From Mycolicibacterium cosmeticum (GTDB lineage Bacteria > Actinomycetota > Actinomycetes > Mycobacteriales > Mycobacteriaceae), in assembly GCF_000613185.1 (NCBI RefSeq), contig NZ_CCBB010000001.1, positions 1,054,001 through 1,118,000 of the forward strand: 64,000 bases of DNA. The letters are read 5' to 3'. The position numbers and the translations under genes are program-made. The notes below the pieces were generated by a model, which had not been told where the DNA came from, made no database searches, and saw only the letters and a list, made by a program, of their open reading frames with translations. Of the stretch, positions 37,882 through 48,684 are shown one piece after another. Every line of letters begins with the position of its first letter. Position 1 is the first letter of the stretch.

Positions 37882-40086
37882 ATGACCCGGATCAACCCCA
37901 TCACCAGCACGCACCTGCGTCCCCCCGACACGGAGCTGCACCGGCTGCTGTCCGGGCAGCATCACGACCCGCACTCGGTCCTGGGCGCCCACGAATACGG
38001 CGACCACACCGTCATCCGTACGCTGCGTCCGCACGCCGAGACGGTGGCCGCGGTGATCGGCGGCGTGCGCTACGAGGCCAGCCACATCGACGGCGGCCTG
38101 TTCGCGGTGGCGGTCCCGATCACCGGGTTGATCGACTACCGGCTGGAGATCGGTTATCCGGGTGCCCCGGTGCTCACCGTGGCCGACCCGTACCGCTTCC
38201 TGCCCACCCTCGGCGAGATGGATCTGCACCTGTTCGCCGAGGGCCGCCACGAACGGCTGTGGGAGGCGCTGGGCGCACATCCACGCACCTTCACCACCCC
38301 CGACGGCCAGGTGGAGGGTGTCTCCTTTGCGGTTTGGGCGCCGAATGCCAAGGGCGTCAGCCTGATCGGCGAGTTCAACCATTGGGTCGGCAACGAGGCA
38401 CCGATGCGCAGCCTCGGCTCCTCGGGCGTGTGGGAGGTGTTCTGGCCCGACTTCCCCGTCGGCGGGCTGTACAAGTTCCGCGTGCACGGCGCCGACGGGG
38501 TGGTCACCGAGCGGGCCGACCCGATGGCGTTCGCGACCGAGGTCCCGCCGCACACCGCCTCCCGGGTCACGCGCAGCGATTACGAGTGGAACGACGGCGA
38601 CTGGATGGCCGGGCGGGTGCTGCGCAATCCGGTGTTCGAGCCGATGAGCACCTACGAGGTGCACCTGATGTCGTGGCGGCCGGGGTTGAGTTATCGCCAG
38701 CTGGCCACCGAGCTCACCGAATACGTGGTGTCCCAAGGTTTCACGCACGTCGAGCTGCTCCCGGTGGCCGAGCACCCGTTCGGCGGGTCGTGGGGTTACC
38801 AGGTGACGTCCTACTACGCGCCGACCTCGCGATTGGGCACCCCCGACGACTTCCGCTACCTGGTGGACACGCTGCACCAGGCCGGCATCGGGGTGATCGT
38901 CGACTGGGTGCCCGCGCACTTCCCCAAGGACGCGTGGGCGCTGGGCCGGTTCGACGGCACCGCACTCTACGAGCACGCCGACCCCCGCCGCGGTGAGCAA
39001 CTCGACTGGGGCACCTATGTTTTCGACTTCGGCCGGGCCGAGGTGCGCAATTTCCTGGTGGCCAACGCGCTGTACTGGCTGCAGGAGTTCCACATCGACG
39101 GCCTGCGGGTGGACGCGGTGGCCTCGATGCTCTACCTGGATTATTCACGACCGGCGGGCGGCTGGACGCCCAACAAGTACGGCGGCCGGGAGAATCTGGA
39201 GGCTGTGCAGTTCCTCCAGGAGATGAACGCCACGGTGCACAAGGTGCACCCCGGCATCGTCACCATCGCCGAGGAGTCCACCTCGTGGCCGGGTGTCACC
39301 CGCCCGACCAACCTTGGCGGCCTTGGCTTCTCGATGAAGTGGAACATGGGCTGGATGAACGACACGCTGGCCTACATCGCCAGGGACCCGATCCATCGCA
39401 GCTTTCACCACCACGAGATGACCTTCTCGATGCTGTACGCGTTCAGCGAGAATTACGTGCTCCCGATCAGCCATGACGAGGTGGTGCACGGCAAGGGCAC
39501 CCTGTGGGGCCGGATGCCGGGCAACGACCACACCAAGGCCGCCGGGGTGCGCGGACTGCTCGCCTATCAGTGGGCCCATCCGGGCAAGCAGCTGCTGTTC
39601 ATGGGCCAGGAGTTCGGTCAGCGCGCCGAGTGGTCCGAGGAACGCGGACTGGACTGGTACCAACTGGGCGAGCAGAGCTTCTCCACCGGGATCCAGCGCC
39701 TGGTCGCCGACATCAACGAGCTGTACCGCAGCCGTCGCGCGCTGTGGTCCCGCGACACCGTGCCCGACGGCTACTCCTGGATCGACGCCAACGACTCGGC
39801 CAACAACGTGCTCAGCTTCCTGCGGTTCGGGGACGACGGGTCCGTGCTGGCCTGCGTGTTCAACTTCTCCGGTTCCGAGCATGCGCAGTACCGGCTGGGA
39901 CTGCCGCACGCCGGGCGCTGGCGTGAGGTGCTCAACACCGACGCCACCATCTACAACGGTGCAGGCCTGGGCAATTTCGGCGCGGTCGAGGCCACCTCCG
40001 AGCCGTGGCACGGCAGGCCCGCCTCGGCGGTCATGTCGCTGCCGCCGCTGGCCGCGCTCTGGTTCGAACCCGATCCGGCGGTCTAG
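37882..40086 (+). CDS. glgB: 1,4-alpha-glucan branching enzyme
   Basis: GH13 branching enzyme of 734 aa with N-terminal carbohydrate-binding (CBM48) modules, then the catalytic barrel. [14 protein letters not shown] carries the nucleophile Asp, [15 protein letters not shown] the acid/base Glu, and [15 protein letters not shown] the conserved HD. It introduces alpha-1,6 branches into glucan made by GlgE. It overlaps the convergent thioredoxin-like gene at the shared CTAG (40083-40086). Confidence 0.96.
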   Translation: MTRINPITSTHLRPPDTELHRLLSGQHHDPHSVLGAHEYGDHTVIRTLRPHAETVAAVIGGVRYEASHIDGGLFAVAVPITGLIDYRLEIGYPGAPVLTVADPYRFLPTLGEMDLHLFAEGRHERLWEALGAHPRTFTTPDGQVEGVSFAVWAPNAKGVSLIGEFNHWVGNEAPMRSLGSSGVWEVFWPDFPVGGLYKFRVHGADGVVTERADPMAFATEVPPHTASRVTRSDYEWNDGDWMAGRVLRNPVFEPMSTYEVHLMSWRPGLSYRQLATELTEYVVSQGFTHVELLPVAEHPFGGSWGYQVTSYYAPTSRLGTPDDFRYLVDTLHQAGIGVIVDWVPAHFPKDAWALGRFDGTALYEHADPRRGEQLDWGTYVFDFGRAEVRNFLVANALYWLQEFHIDGLRVDAVASMLYLDYSRPAGGWTPNKYGGRENLEAVQFLQEMNATVHKVHPGIVTIAEESTSWPGVTRPTNLGGLGFSMKWNMGWMNDTLAYIARDPIHRSFHHHEMTFSMLYAFSENYVLPISHDEVVHGKGTLWGRMPGNDHTKAAGVRGLLAYQWAHPGKQLLFMGQEFGQRAEWSEERGLDWYQLGEQSFSTGIQRLVADINELYRSRRALWSRDTVPDGYSWIDANDSANNVLSFLRFGDDGSVLACVFNFSGSEHAQYRLGLPHAGRWREVLNTDATIYNGAGLGNFGAVEATSEPWHGRPASAVMSLPPLAALWFEPDPAV

Positions 40087-40970
40087 TAGAGCGCGTTGGC
40101 CAGATTGCGCCGCCCGGCGATGACATCCGGGTCGGCGGCGTCGAACAGCTCGAACAGCTCGATCAGCCGGGTACGCACCTTCGTCCGGTCGTCACCGGCG
40201 GTCCGCTTCACCAGGGCGATGAGCCGGTTGAACGCGGCGGCGACGTTCTGCTGCAGGATTTCGACGTCGGCGGCGGCGAACGCGGCCTCGAGATCATCGG
40301 GTGCCGCATCGGCCACCGCGACGGCGTCCTGAGGACGGGTGGTGGCCCGCTGCAGGAAGGTGATCTGCCGGACGGCTCCGGTGGCCTCCGGGTCGTTGGG
40401 CTTGCTCGCCAGGATGCCTTGGTAGGCGGCCAGGGCCGCGTCGAAATCGCCGTTGTCGAGGTGCGCGCGGGCGGCCTCCAGCTCCGGGTCGGCCTGCTCG
40501 GGTTCGTCGCCCCGGCCGCTGAGCTTGCCTGCGGTGGCCTGCAGCAGCGAGTCGATCCACCGCCGCAGCTGCTCGGGCGGCTGCGGTCCCTGGAAACTGG
40601 CGATCGGCTGCCCGCCGGCCAGTGCCACCACGGTGGGCACGGCCTGCACGCCGAACATCTGCGCCACGCGTGGCGTGGTGTCGACGTTGACCAGCGCCAG
40701 CGACCACTTGCCGGCGTCGGCCGAGGCCAACTCGGCCAGGATGTCACCGAGGGCGGCGCTGGCCTCGCTGCGCGGCGTCCACAACAGCACCACGACGGGC
40801 ACCTCGCCGGAGCGGACCAGCACCTCGGCTTCGAGGTTGGCCTCGGTGACCTCGACGGCGCCGGCCGGCGGCGCCGAGGCCGCCCGGGCCGAGGCCGGAG
40901 GTTGTTTCAGGGCGGAGAGATCGACCGCGCCAGCCAGCGCGGGGCCGAGAGAAGAGCGGGGTCGTGTCAC
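40083..40970 (-). CDS. Thioredoxin-fold protein with TPR-like C-terminus (CnoX-like, Rv1324-like)
   Basis: Protein of 295 aa. A thioredoxin domain (about 40-150) is followed by tetratricopeptide-like helices (about 175-295, ending [20 protein letters not shown]). The thioredoxin active site is degenerate: [10 protein letters not shown] stands where WCxxC is expected, so it is not a disulfide reductase. The pattern matches CnoX/YbbN chaperedoxins that protect proteins and hand them to chaperonins. The GTG 40970 start aligns with the known mycobacterial N-terminus ([18 protein letters not shown]). Confidence 0.85.
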   Translation of the reverse strand: MTRPRSSLGPALAGAVDLSALKQPPASARAASAPPAGAVEVTEANLEAEVLVRSGEVPVVVLLWTPRSEASAALGDILAELASADAGKWSLALVNVDTTPRVAQMFGVQAVPTVVALAGGQPIASFQGPQPPEQLRRWIDSLLQATAGKLSGRGDEPEQADPELEAARAHLDNGDFDAALAAYQGILASKPNDPEATGAVRQITFLQRATTRPQDAVAVADAAPDDLEAAFAAADVEILQQNVAAAFNRLIALVKRTAGDDRTKVRTRLIELFELFDAADPDVIAGRRNLANALY

Positions 40971-40983
40971 ATCGACAAGTCTG

Positions 40984-41349
40984 TCACGTCCCCGACGCGG
41001 CGGCCTCGGCCGGGCGGGCACTCCTGCCGAGGCGACCGGTGCGCTCGGCCCAGATGAGGAAGATCACACTGGCCAACGGCACGATGCTGGCCAGCAACGC
41101 CGATATCCAGGTGGTCAGCGACCATTTGAACGCCACTCCGACCAGCACCGCCAGCACCACGAAGGCGATGAAGATGCCACCGTGGATGGGCCCGAAGACC
41201 TTGACGCCGATCTCGGTGCGGGGTGTGCCCAGGTACTTGAAGTACATCCCCACCAGCAGACCGACCCAGCTGAGCGCTTCGGCCGCGGCGACCAGCCGGA
41301 ACCAGCCTGCGGCGCGGTGACCATTGACGAGCAGTGCCATGGGCGCCAT
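40984..41349 (-). CDS. DUF3817 membrane protein, second copy
   Basis: Protein of 121 aa with three membrane helices and the DUF3817 pattern (RLVAAAEALSWVGLLVGMYFK, GPIHGGIFIAFVVLAVLVG). The basic, Ala-rich tail is cytoplasmic. It is paralogous to 18939-19283. It is 13 bp upstream of the thioredoxin-like gene, probably cotranscribed. The function is unknown. Confidence 0.82.
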   Translation of the reverse strand: MAPMALLVNGHRAAGWFRLVAAAEALSWVGLLVGMYFKYLGTPRTEIGVKVFGPIHGGIFIAFVVLAVLVGVAFKWSLTTWISALLASIVPLASVIFLIWAERTGRLGRSARPAEAAASGT

Positions 41350-41405
41350 TGTGCCCGAAGGCCCGGCTGGCTACTACGCGCTGTCGTTGAACGTTGAGAG
41401 GGCGC

Positions 41406-42587
41406 TCAGGGACGGCGCAGGATCAGCGCATCACCCTGGCCGCCGGCACCACACAGCGCAGCGACCGCGTAGCCCGAGCCCTTGCGCGCCAACTCCAGCG
41501 CGGCGTGCAGGGTGATCCGGGCGCCGGACGCCCCGATCGGGTGCCCGATCGCGATGGCCCCACCACTGACGTTGACCTTGGCCGGGTCGACGCCCAGCTC
41601 CTTGGTCGAGGCCAGCGACACCGCGGCGAACGCTTCGTTGATCTCGATGACGTCCAACTGGTCCACCGTGATGCCCTCGCGAGCGATGGCCTTCTTGATG
41701 GCGTTGGCGGGCTGGCTCTGCAGCGTGGAGTCCGGGCCGGCCACCACACCGTGCGCGCCGATCTCCACCAACCACTCCAGGCCCAGCTCCTGCGCCTTGG
41801 CCTTGCTCATCACCACGACGGCCGCGGCACCATCGGAGATCTGCGAAGCCGACCCGGCCGTGATGGTGCCGTCCTTGCGGAACGCCGGCTTCAGGCCGCC
41901 GAGGGACTCGGCGGTGGTGTTGGCCCGGATGCCCTCGTCCTCGGCGAACTCGATCGGGTCGCCCTTGCGCTGCGGAATCGACACGGGCACAACCTCGTCG
42001 GTGAAGACGCCGTCCTTCCACGCTGCCGCGGCCTTCTGGTGCGACTGGGCGGCCAGCTCGTCCTGCTCGGCGCGGGTGAACCGGTCGACGTCGTTGCGCT
42101 GCTCGGTGAGCGCGCCCATCGGCTGGTCGGTGAACACGTCGTGCAGACCGTCATAGGCCATGTGATCCAGCACGGTCACATCGCCGTACTTGTAGCCCTC
42201 CCGGCTCTTGGGCAACAGGTGCGGCGCCTGGCTCATCGACTCCTGGCCGCCGGCCACGACGACCTCGAACTCCCCGGCGCGGATCAACTGATCGGCCAGG
42301 GCGATGGCGTCGATGCCGGACAGGCACATCTTGTTGATGGTCAGGGCGGGCACGTCCCAGCCGATCCCGGCGGCGACGGCGGCCTGGCGCGCCGGCATCT
42401 GGCCGGCGCCGGCGGTCAGCACCTGGCCCATGATCACGTAGTCGACGAGCGACGCCGCCACGCCCGCCTTCTCCAGCGCACCCTTGATGGCGATGGCCCC
42501 CAGATCGCTGCCCGAGAAGTCCTTGAGCGAGCCCATCAGCTTGCCCACCGGGGTCCGGGCACCCGCCACGATCACCGAGGTCGTCAT
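41406..42587 (-). CDS. Acetyl-CoA C-acetyltransferase (thiolase, FadA4-like)
   Basis: Thiolase of 393 aa. It has the nucleophilic Cys in [18 protein letters not shown], the GGQESMS motif, the His motif in [18 protein letters not shown], and the second Cys in [13 protein letters not shown], so all three catalytic residues are there. ATG 42587 sits 6 bp after GGAGG and gives [14 protein letters not shown]. It corresponds to Rv1323 (fadA4), beside methylmalonyl-CoA epimerase. It interconverts acetyl-CoA and acetoacetyl-CoA. Confidence 0.94.
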   Translation of the reverse strand: MTTSVIVAGARTPVGKLMGSLKDFSGSDLGAIAIKGALEKAGVAASLVDYVIMGQVLTAGAGQMPARQAAVAAGIGWDVPALTINKMCLSGIDAIALADQLIRAGEFEVVVAGGQESMSQAPHLLPKSREGYKYGDVTVLDHMAYDGLHDVFTDQPMGALTEQRNDVDRFTRAEQDELAAQSHQKAAAAWKDGVFTDEVVPVSIPQRKGDPIEFAEDEGIRANTTAESLGGLKPAFRKDGTITAGSASQISDGAAAVVVMSKAKAQELGLEWLVEIGAHGVVAGPDSTLQSQPANAIKKAIAREGITVDQLDVIEINEAFAAVSLASTKELGVDPAKVNVSGGAIAIGHPIGASGARITLHAALELARKGSGYAVAALCGAGGQGDALILRRP

Positions 42588-42693
42588 TTCCATCCTCCAA
42601 AGGTTCTGTAAAGCCGGCGGCACAGCTCCGCACGGCCGTAGTGTGGCCTATCACACAGGCATAAAAGTCAGCATGTCAGGTTACTTTGAGTCT

Positions 42694-43170
42694 ATGACCA
42701 CCGAGCACGTCGACGCCCGTCCGGCCCTTGCCAGCGCATTGGTGACCGCGATCGACCACGTCGGCATCGCCGTGCCGGACCTCGACGCAGCCATCAAGTG
42801 GTACCACGACCATCTCGGCATGATCGTGCTGCACGAAGAGGTCAACGAGGACCAGGGTGTCCGCGAGGCGATGCTCTCGGTGCGCGGCGCGGCCAAGGGC
42901 AGCGCGCAGATCCAACTGCTGTCTCCCCTGGACGAGAAGTCGACCATCGCCAAGTTCATCGGCACCCGCGGCCCCGGCCTGCAGCAGCTGGCCTACCGCA
43001 CCAGCGATATCGATGCCCTGTCCGAGCGGCTGCGCGCCGACGGCGTCCGGCTGCTCTACGACGCACCCCGCCGGGGCACCGCGGACTCCCGGATCAATTT
43101 CATCCATCCCAAGGATGCCGGCGGCGTGCTGATCGAACTCGTCGAGCCCGCCGCGACCGAAGACCACTAG
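42694..43170 (+). CDS. mce: Methylmalonyl-CoA epimerase
   Basis: Vicinal-oxygen-chelate fold metalloenzyme of 158 aa that interconverts the two epimers of methylmalonyl-CoA in propionate metabolism. The N-terminal IDHVGIAVPDLDAAIKWYHDHLGM holds the first metal His; RGPGLQQLAYRTSDID holds the second part, and FIHPKDAGGVLIELVEP ends the domain. ATG 42694 was chosen; an in-frame ATG at 42673 is possible. Its stop overlaps that of the convergent zinc-ribbon gene (CTAG, 43167-43170). Confidence 0.92.
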   Translation: MTTEHVDARPALASALVTAIDHVGIAVPDLDAAIKWYHDHLGMIVLHEEVNEDQGVREAMLSVRGAAKGSAQIQLLSPLDEKSTIAKFIGTRGPGLQQLAYRTSDIDALSERLRADGVRLLYDAPRRGTADSRINFIHPKDAGGVLIELVEPAATEDH

Positions 43171-43457
43171 CTCCATCGCCGGGTCGGTGCCCGGTTCCCC
43201 CGATTGGCCCAGCACGGCGTGTGCCAGTGCCGCCGGTCCTCCATGTCGGGGCCGTGCGCCGGCCAGACCAGCACATGCGCCGTTCCCGGCTTGATCTCGT
43301 GATCGCAGCCCGGGCAGCGGTAGGTCTTCGCGGCGCGCGCCGCCCCCACCGGCCGGACCTGGTAGTCGTATCCGTCCGGCCCCACTTCCACCCGCGGCGG
43401 TGACGGCAACGGCCGCATCGGTTCGGCCCGCCTGCGGACGGGGCGGCGGTGTCTCAT
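43167..43457 (-). CDS. Small zinc-ribbon-like protein (Rv1322-like)
   Basis: Basic protein of 96 aa from ATG 43457. A CxxC knuckle (YRCPGCDHEI) and a later Cys/His group (RHWHTPCW) fit a treble-clef or zinc-ribbon site. The N-terminus is Arg-rich (MRHRRPVRRRAEP). It begins 11 bp after nucS and is conserved beside it in mycobacteria, so it may act with DNA. The function is unknown. Confidence 0.8.
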   Translation of the reverse strand: MRHRRPVRRRAEPMRPLPSPPRVEVGPDGYDYQVRPVGAARAAKTYRCPGCDHEIKPGTAHVLVWPAHGPDMEDRRHWHTPCWANRGNRAPTRRWS

Positions 43458-43467
43458 ACGGCATCCA

Positions 43468-44154
43468 TCAGAACAAGCGGAACTCGTCGTTGTCCATGCC
43501 GCGCATCTTGTCGTAATCGAGGACCACGCAACGGATCCCGCGGTCCTCGGCCAGCGTGCGGGCCTGCGGTTTGATCTGCTGGGCGGCAAAGATGCCACTC
43601 ACCGGGGCCAGCACGGTGTCGCGATTGAGCAGTTCCAGGTAGCGGGTCAGCTGCTCGACGCCGTCGATCTCGCCGCGGCGTTTGATCTCGACGGCGACCG
43701 AGCGCCCCGTCTCGTCGCGGCACATCAGATCCACCGGACCGATCGCCGTCATGTATTCGCGGCGCACCAGGGTGAACCCCGCACCGAGCAGTTCCACGTG
43801 TTCGGCGAGCAGCGCCTGCAGGTGTGCCTCGACGCCGTCCTTCACCAGCCCGGGATCCACCCCCAGTTCATGGCTGGAGTCGTGCTCGATGTTCTCGACG
43901 GTGATGCACAACTGCTCGCCGGTCTTGTTCTCCACGACCCACAGCAACTCCGCGCCGTCGGCCGGCACCTCCGGCACGGATTCGGTCACCCAGCACGGCG
44001 GGCTCATCCAGTTCAGCGGCTTGTACGCACGGTCGTCGGCGTGCACGCTCACCGAGCCGTCGGCCTTGAACAACAGCAGGCGCCGGGCCGACGGTAGGTG
44101 GGCGGTGAGGCGTCCGACGTAATCGACGGTGCATTGGGCGATGACGAGGCGCAC
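43468..44154 (-). CDS. nucS: Mismatch-specific endonuclease NucS (EndoMS)
   Basis: Endonuclease of 228 aa of the non-canonical mismatch repair of actinobacteria, which lack MutS/MutL. The N-terminal DNA-binding/dimerisation half is followed by a RecB-like nuclease half with [20 protein letters not shown] carrying the catalytic Asp, Glu and Lys. The C-terminus MDNDEFRLF resembles the clamp-binding tail of the family. GTG 44154 start. Confidence 0.95.
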   Translation of the reverse strand: MRLVIAQCTVDYVGRLTAHLPSARRLLLFKADGSVSVHADDRAYKPLNWMSPPCWVTESVPEVPADGAELLWVVENKTGEQLCITVENIEHDSSHELGVDPGLVKDGVEAHLQALLAEHVELLGAGFTLVRREYMTAIGPVDLMCRDETGRSVAVEIKRRGEIDGVEQLTRYLELLNRDTVLAPVSGIFAAQQIKPQARTLAEDRGIRCVVLDYDKMRGMDNDEFRLF

Positions 44155-44201
44155 CGAACCACCATAGATTGCCTCCGCGCAGTCACTAGGCTGGCGCCAC
44201 G

Positions 44202-45806
44202 ATGACTCCGGAAAAGACCGTGGCGCAGCGGCTGGGCCGCGTCCTGGAGAAGGTGACCCGTCAGAGCGGCCGCATGCCCGCCACCCCGGAATACGGGTCG
44301 TGGATCCTGGGCCGGGTCTCCGAGACCCAGCGGCGCCGCCGCGTCCGCATCCAGTTGATCCTCACCGCCTTCGTCGTGGGCGCCAACCTCATCGGAGTGG
44401 GCGTGGCGCTGCTGGTCATCACCGTCACGTTCCCGGTGCCGAATGTGTTCGCACCGAACGTCCTGTGGATCACCGCGGCCGTCGCGCCCGCCTATATCGC
44501 GCTGGCCTTCCTCGTCGGCGTGGTGTGGGCCACCAACCGGGTCATCAACAACGTGCGCTGGGCGATCGAGGAGCGCGAGCCCACGCCACAGGATCAACGC
44601 AACACGTTCTTCGCACCGTGGCGGCTCACGCGGGTGTTGCTCGTGTTGTGGGGTGCCGGCACGGCGCTGCTGACGATCCTCTACGGGCTGCAGGACACCA
44701 ACTTCATCCCCAAGGTGCTGCTCGGCATCAGTTTTCCCGGCATCGTGGTCTCGGCCAGTTGCTACCTGTTCACCGAGTTCGCGCTGCGCCCGGTGGCCGC
44801 GCAGGCCCTCGAGGTGGGTCCCCCGCCGCGCCGGTTCGCCCCCGGCATCATGGGCCGCACGCTCACCGTATGGGCGCTGGGCTCCGGCGTCCCGGTGCTG
44901 GGCATCCTGCTCGCCGCGATCATCACGCTGATGCTGGGCAACGTCACCCCCACCCAGTTCACCGTCGCGGTGATGATCCTGGCCGCCTTCGCCCTGGTGT
45001 TCGGCTTCGTGCTGATGTGGATCCTGTCCTGGCTGACCGCCACCCCGATCCGGGTGGTGCGCGCCGCTCTCAACCGTGTCGAGAAGGGCAACCTGAACAC
45101 CAACCTGGTGGTGTTCGACGGCACCGAATTGGGGCAGTTGCAGCGGGGTTTCAACGCGATGGTCGACGGTCTGCGCGAACGCGAACGGGTGCGCGACCTG
45201 TTCGGCCGCCATGTCGGCCGCGAAGTCGCGGCATTGGCCGAGCAACAGAAGCCCGAGCTGGGTGGCGAAGAGCGCCACGCCGCAGTCATTTTCGTCGATG
45301 TCATCGGCTCGACCGCCCTGGTCACCAGCCGACCGGCGGTGGAGGTGGTGGCACTGCTGAACCGGTTCTTCGCCGTCATTGTCGACGAGGTGGACCGGCA
45401 TGCCGGCCTGGTCAACAAGTTCGAGGGCGACGCCGTGCTGGCGGTGTTCGGTGCGCCCGTCGCACTGCCCAACGCCGAGGACGAGGCGCTGGCCGCGGCC
45501 CGCACGATCGCCACCCGGTTACGCGTGGAGGTGCCGGAATTGAACGCGGGCATCGGTGTGGCCGCGGGTCAGGTGGTGGCCGGCAACGTCGGCGCCAAGG
45601 CGCGTTTCGAGTACACCGTGATCGGTGAACCGGTGAACGAGGCGGCCCGACTGTGCGAGTTCGCGAAATCGGTACCGGGCCATCTGGTGGCCTCCTCCGA
45701 CACCGTCGCCGGGGCAACCGAAACCGAAAGGGCGCATTGGCGGCTGGGTGAGACCGTCGCGTTGCGCGGCCTCGAGGAGCCGACCAGGTTGGCCGTGCCC
45801 GTTTAG
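44202..45806 (+). CDS. Membrane adenylate cyclase with HAMP domain (Rv1318c-Rv1320c type)
   Basis: Class III nucleotidyl cyclase of 534 aa. Six membrane helices occupy about residues 45-280, followed by a HAMP linker ([20 protein letters not shown]) and the cyclase domain from about 365. The latter has metal-binding Asp in [26 protein letters not shown] and the C-terminal [15 protein letters not shown] with the transition-state Asn/Arg. It makes cAMP in response to an unknown membrane signal. M. tuberculosis has three such genes in tandem here; this window has one. Confidence 0.92.
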   Translation: MTPEKTVAQRLGRVLEKVTRQSGRMPATPEYGSWILGRVSETQRRRRVRIQLILTAFVVGANLIGVGVALLVITVTFPVPNVFAPNVLWITAAVAPAYIALAFLVGVVWATNRVINNVRWAIEEREPTPQDQRNTFFAPWRLTRVLLVLWGAGTALLTILYGLQDTNFIPKVLLGISFPGIVVSASCYLFTEFALRPVAAQALEVGPPPRRFAPGIMGRTLTVWALGSGVPVLGILLAAIITLMLGNVTPTQFTVAVMILAAFALVFGFVLMWILSWLTATPIRVVRAALNRVEKGNLNTNLVVFDGTELGQLQRGFNAMVDGLRERERVRDLFGRHVGREVAALAEQQKPELGGEERHAAVIFVDVIGSTALVTSRPAVEVVALLNRFFAVIVDEVDRHAGLVNKFEGDAVLAVFGAPVALPNAEDEALAAARTIATRLRVEVPELNAGIGVAAGQVVAGNVGAKARFEYTVIGEPVNEAARLCEFAKSVPGHLVASSDTVAGATETERAHWRLGETVALRGLEEPTRLAVPV

Positions 45807-45809
45807 TCG

Positions 45810-47675
45810 CTACGCGTAGGGCGCAAACCTGCTGTCGAATCCGGCTTTTCGTGCGGCGATCTGGGCGGCCCGGCCGTCGGCCGTGACGTATCGGGTGCCC
45901 GCCGGCAGCGTGCCGGCGAGATCCGCGAGCGAGACCAGCTGGGTGCGCACCGTCGGCGACGCACCGTCGGCGAGCACCTGGAAGCGGATCGAGATGGTGC
46001 CCTGGTGCAGGCCGCCGGTGGACACCCAGTTCGCCACGCCGGGGTCGGTCGGTGACACCACGATCGTGTACGTCCCGTCGTCGTTGGCCACGGCCTGCGC
46101 GTTGTTGAGGCTGGTCTGCTCGTTCCGGTAGTCCTTCGTGACGGTCCAGTCGTCGGTCACCGGGACGACGAAGTAACCGGCACCGTCGGGATCGACCGTC
46201 AACACCAGCGCTTGGTCGTCGTCCAGCTGGAAGTAGCCGGCGCTCTGTAGTTGGGTGGCAAGGAATTCCGCGTTTCGGGCCGGATCGCGCAGCAGGTTGG
46301 GGTGCTGGCGCTGCCCGGTGGCCGGATCCGTGGTGGCCACCGACATGTACGTGGCTTCCCGCTGGATGCCCAGCGCCATGATGATCGCCGTCACGGTACC
46401 GCGCACCAGCGGCGGCACCGAAGGTAACGGCGGCACCAGGGAAACCAGCATCGTCAGCAGCGGGCTGCGCACCACCGTCGGCCCGAGACCGGGGATGGCG
46501 AAGCCGCCGAGCTGACTGAACAGGCTGTCGGGTGGGCCTGCGACGCGGGTGATCTGCAGGCTCATGGGGGCCTCGATCCCCCAGTCCGACAACGTATTCC
46601 GGGTGGCGATCAGGGTGGCGTCGGCCGGCAGCTGCAGGTGATTGTCGCGCCCGTCGGCCGGTGTCGCGTCGGCGGTGATGGTGAACGACCCATCGGAGTT
46701 CAGTACCAGCTTGTCCCGGGTGAGCACCGCGGTGGTGTTCCCGGTGAGACCGGTCAGCACGCTGAACGTGGTGTCGGCGGGCATGTGCTCCGGATCGTCG
46801 AAGCGACCGGTGATCACGTACTTCGACGCCCCGTTGACTCCCATGAAGCGGTAGACGGTGTCCGGGTTGTCGTACAGGATGCGGGAGGCGGGCACGGTCC
46901 CGTCGTCCTGCCCGGCCCAGGTGTGCGGCGGTGCCACCTGCATGACGACGGTGGGCTTGTTGGAGTCGAGCAGCTGCTGCTGGAACGCCGAAGCCATGGC
47001 GTACGCGTCGACCGCGGCATCGAGCCGGTCGACGTTTCCCCGGTCGGGCCCACCGACCCGATCGAACTGTTGCTTGGCCGCCGACAGGAACCCGGTGCGC
47101 AGAACGACTTTCATCAGCCGGACCGGCAGCGTGTCGACGGTGCGCTCGGCGAGCTTTTCGGCTGCCAGCTGGTCGGCGGTGCCGAGCGGGCTGGTTGTCG
47201 CCGTCACGCGCTGGGTGCTGCTCGTCGTCGCGGATACCGCCGCGGCGGCGATGCCGGTGGCCGGGGTGTCGCGGTCGTGGCCGATCTCGCGTCGTGCGGC
47301 ACCCGCCAGTGCGGCGGCGGCCGGGTTGTCGGCCGGCGTCTTCGGATGATCGGACACATCGTGATCGGGCTCGTCATCGGCCTCGGCGGCCTTGCGCGCG
47401 CTCACCTGGGACACCGTGCGCTGGGCTTGCACCACGGGACGGCGCGGCGGTTTACCCGTCGTCTTATGGCCGACCGGAGTGGCCGCCGGGCTCGGCGCGG
47501 CCCCGGCCGGGCCGCTGTCCGACGCGGATTCGGTACTCGACGAGGGCGCGTCCGCCGCGTCCGTCGCGTCGGCGGCGGCGACGCCGGGACTGTTGGCAAT
47601 CGCGGCACCCACTCCCAGCGCTACGGCCAATCCGCCGATCCGGCCGATGAATGCTGCACTGCCGGACATCTGCAC
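45810..47675 (-). CDS. Large secreted protein with DUF1214-like region
   Basis: Exported protein of 621 aa. A signal peptide (about 1-34, ending GVAAADA) leads to a low-complexity Ala/Ser/Pro/Thr region (35-165) and then a folded body. Motifs near the C-terminus such as TIVVSPTDPGVANWVSTGGLHQGTISIRFQ (in part: DPGVANWVSTGGLHQG) resemble DUF1214 proteins of mycobacteria. No catalytic residues can be named. It converges on the cyclase gene with a 3-bp gap. Function unknown; a cell-wall or extracellular role is inferred. Confidence 0.75.
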   Translation of the reverse strand: MQMSGSAAFIGRIGGLAVALGVGAAIANSPGVAAADATDAADAPSSSTESASDSGPAGAAPSPAATPVGHKTTGKPPRRPVVQAQRTVSQVSARKAAEADDEPDHDVSDHPKTPADNPAAAALAGAARREIGHDRDTPATGIAAAAVSATTSSTQRVTATTSPLGTADQLAAEKLAERTVDTLPVRLMKVVLRTGFLSAAKQQFDRVGGPDRGNVDRLDAAVDAYAMASAFQQQLLDSNKPTVVMQVAPPHTWAGQDDGTVPASRILYDNPDTVYRFMGVNGASKYVITGRFDDPEHMPADTTFSVLTGLTGNTTAVLTRDKLVLNSDGSFTITADATPADGRDNHLQLPADATLIATRNTLSDWGIEAPMSLQITRVAGPPDSLFSQLGGFAIPGLGPTVVRSPLLTMLVSLVPPLPSVPPLVRGTVTAIIMALGIQREATYMSVATTDPATGQRQHPNLLRDPARNAEFLATQLQSAGYFQLDDDQALVLTVDPDGAGYFVVPVTDDWTVTKDYRNEQTSLNNAQAVANDDGTYTIVVSPTDPGVANWVSTGGLHQGTISIRFQVLADGASPTVRTQLVSLADLAGTLPAGTRYVTADGRAAQIAARKAGFDSRFAPYA

Positions 47676-48006
47676 CCCTCTATGACACGGATCACATTCT
47701 GTATAGCAGCGCGTGGCCCGCGCGATATCCGAACGGCGGATGCCGACACGGAGCGGATCCGGCCGCGCTCCCGCACCTCACCGGACAGCAAACTTGCAAA
47801 TATGTGACTGGTATGTCAATCTAGCTATCCTGACGTGGTCACCGACGGCGGTGCGATCGTTGCCGTGGCAACCACATCAGTGTTCGAGGGGGCGCGACGG
47901 TGGTCGGGCGCGATGCGACCGGCCACCCTCGTGAAGTCCGATCTGCATCGCGGCGCGGCCGTGGCTGCAGCACTAGTTCAAGGCAGGATCGCTGTACACT
48001 CGCCGG
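47676..48006. promoter_or_regulatory. Divergent intergenic region with palindromic site TGAC-N6-GTCA
   Basis: The 331-bp gap separates the secreted protein gene (minus) from the TetR pair (plus). It holds TGACTGGTATGTCA (47805-47818), with A+T-rich flanks suited to promoters, and on the minus strand a TTGACA at 47814-47819. The site resembles the palindrome at 50903. No gene is seen. Confidence 0.4.
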
Positions 48007-48684
48007 GTGCAAGGGTCGGATGCCGCCGTTGACGGCGCCAAACCGCGACGCGGCCGCCCCAAGACCGCAGGACTACAAGAAGCCCGCCGCAACGCCATCG
48101 TCGCGGCGGCTTTCGAGGTGTTCACCCAGAAGGGTTACGACGACACCTCCATCGGTGATATCGCCAAGCACGCCGGCATCGGACACGGAACCGTATATCG
48201 GTACTTCAGCAGCAAACGTGAACTGCTCGATCACGTCTTCGACTTCGCGGTGGAGAAGACGATGCGCGCACTGGCCGTCGACGCGCTCACCGAAGCCCCG
48301 ACCGACCGCGAACAAGCCCTGACGCTGATCCAGACCATCGGCACCCGCCTCTTCGATCTGGTGGACCAGGAACCCGGCCTGCTCAAGCTGCTCACGGTGC
48401 AGTGCAGTGCGATCGACGCGGAGTTGCGGGACCGCGTCACCGGCCTCTACGCCATCCTGAACAACGAACTGTCGCGTGGCCTGCAACATCTGGCCCCCGA
48501 GACCGACGACGGCGAATGGACCAGGATGGCCCGTCTCGCGATGGGCATGATCGGTCCGGGCCTGGTGATGACGCTGCTCGGCGATTCCGACGACACCAAG
48601 CGGTCCGGCTTCCTGCAGACGGCGCAGGCGATGGTGGATCGCGGAGTCCTGGCTCCCCCGCCCGAACAGGACCCGGACGAATGA
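48007..48684 (+). CDS. TetR-family regulator (first of an overlapping pair)
   Basis: Regulator of 225 aa from GTG 48007. A basic arm (KPRRGRPK) precedes the TetR helix-turn-helix (about 28-75: IVAAAFEVFTQKGYDDTSIG, then GHGTVYRYFSSKRELLDHVF). The ligand domain follows. Its stop overlaps the next TetR start (ATGA, 48681-48684), so the two are made together. The neighbouring palindromes may be its sites. Confidence 0.9.
   Translation: MQGSDAAVDGAKPRRGRPKTAGLQEARRNAIVAAAFEVFTQKGYDDTSIGDIAKHAGIGHGTVYRYFSSKRELLDHVFDFAVEKTMRALAVDALTEAPTDREQALTLIQTIGTRLFDLVDQEPGLLKLLTVQCSAIDAELRDRVTGLYAILNNELSRGLQHLAPETDDGEWTRMARLAMGMIGPGLVMTLLGDSDDTKRSGFLQTAQAMVDRGVLAPPPEQDPDE

Noticed and set aside
40083..40970. 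Missing CxxC in the thioredoxin-like protein as an unusual loss
   Set aside because: The known M. tuberculosis counterpart also lacks it, so this is normal for the CnoX-like family.
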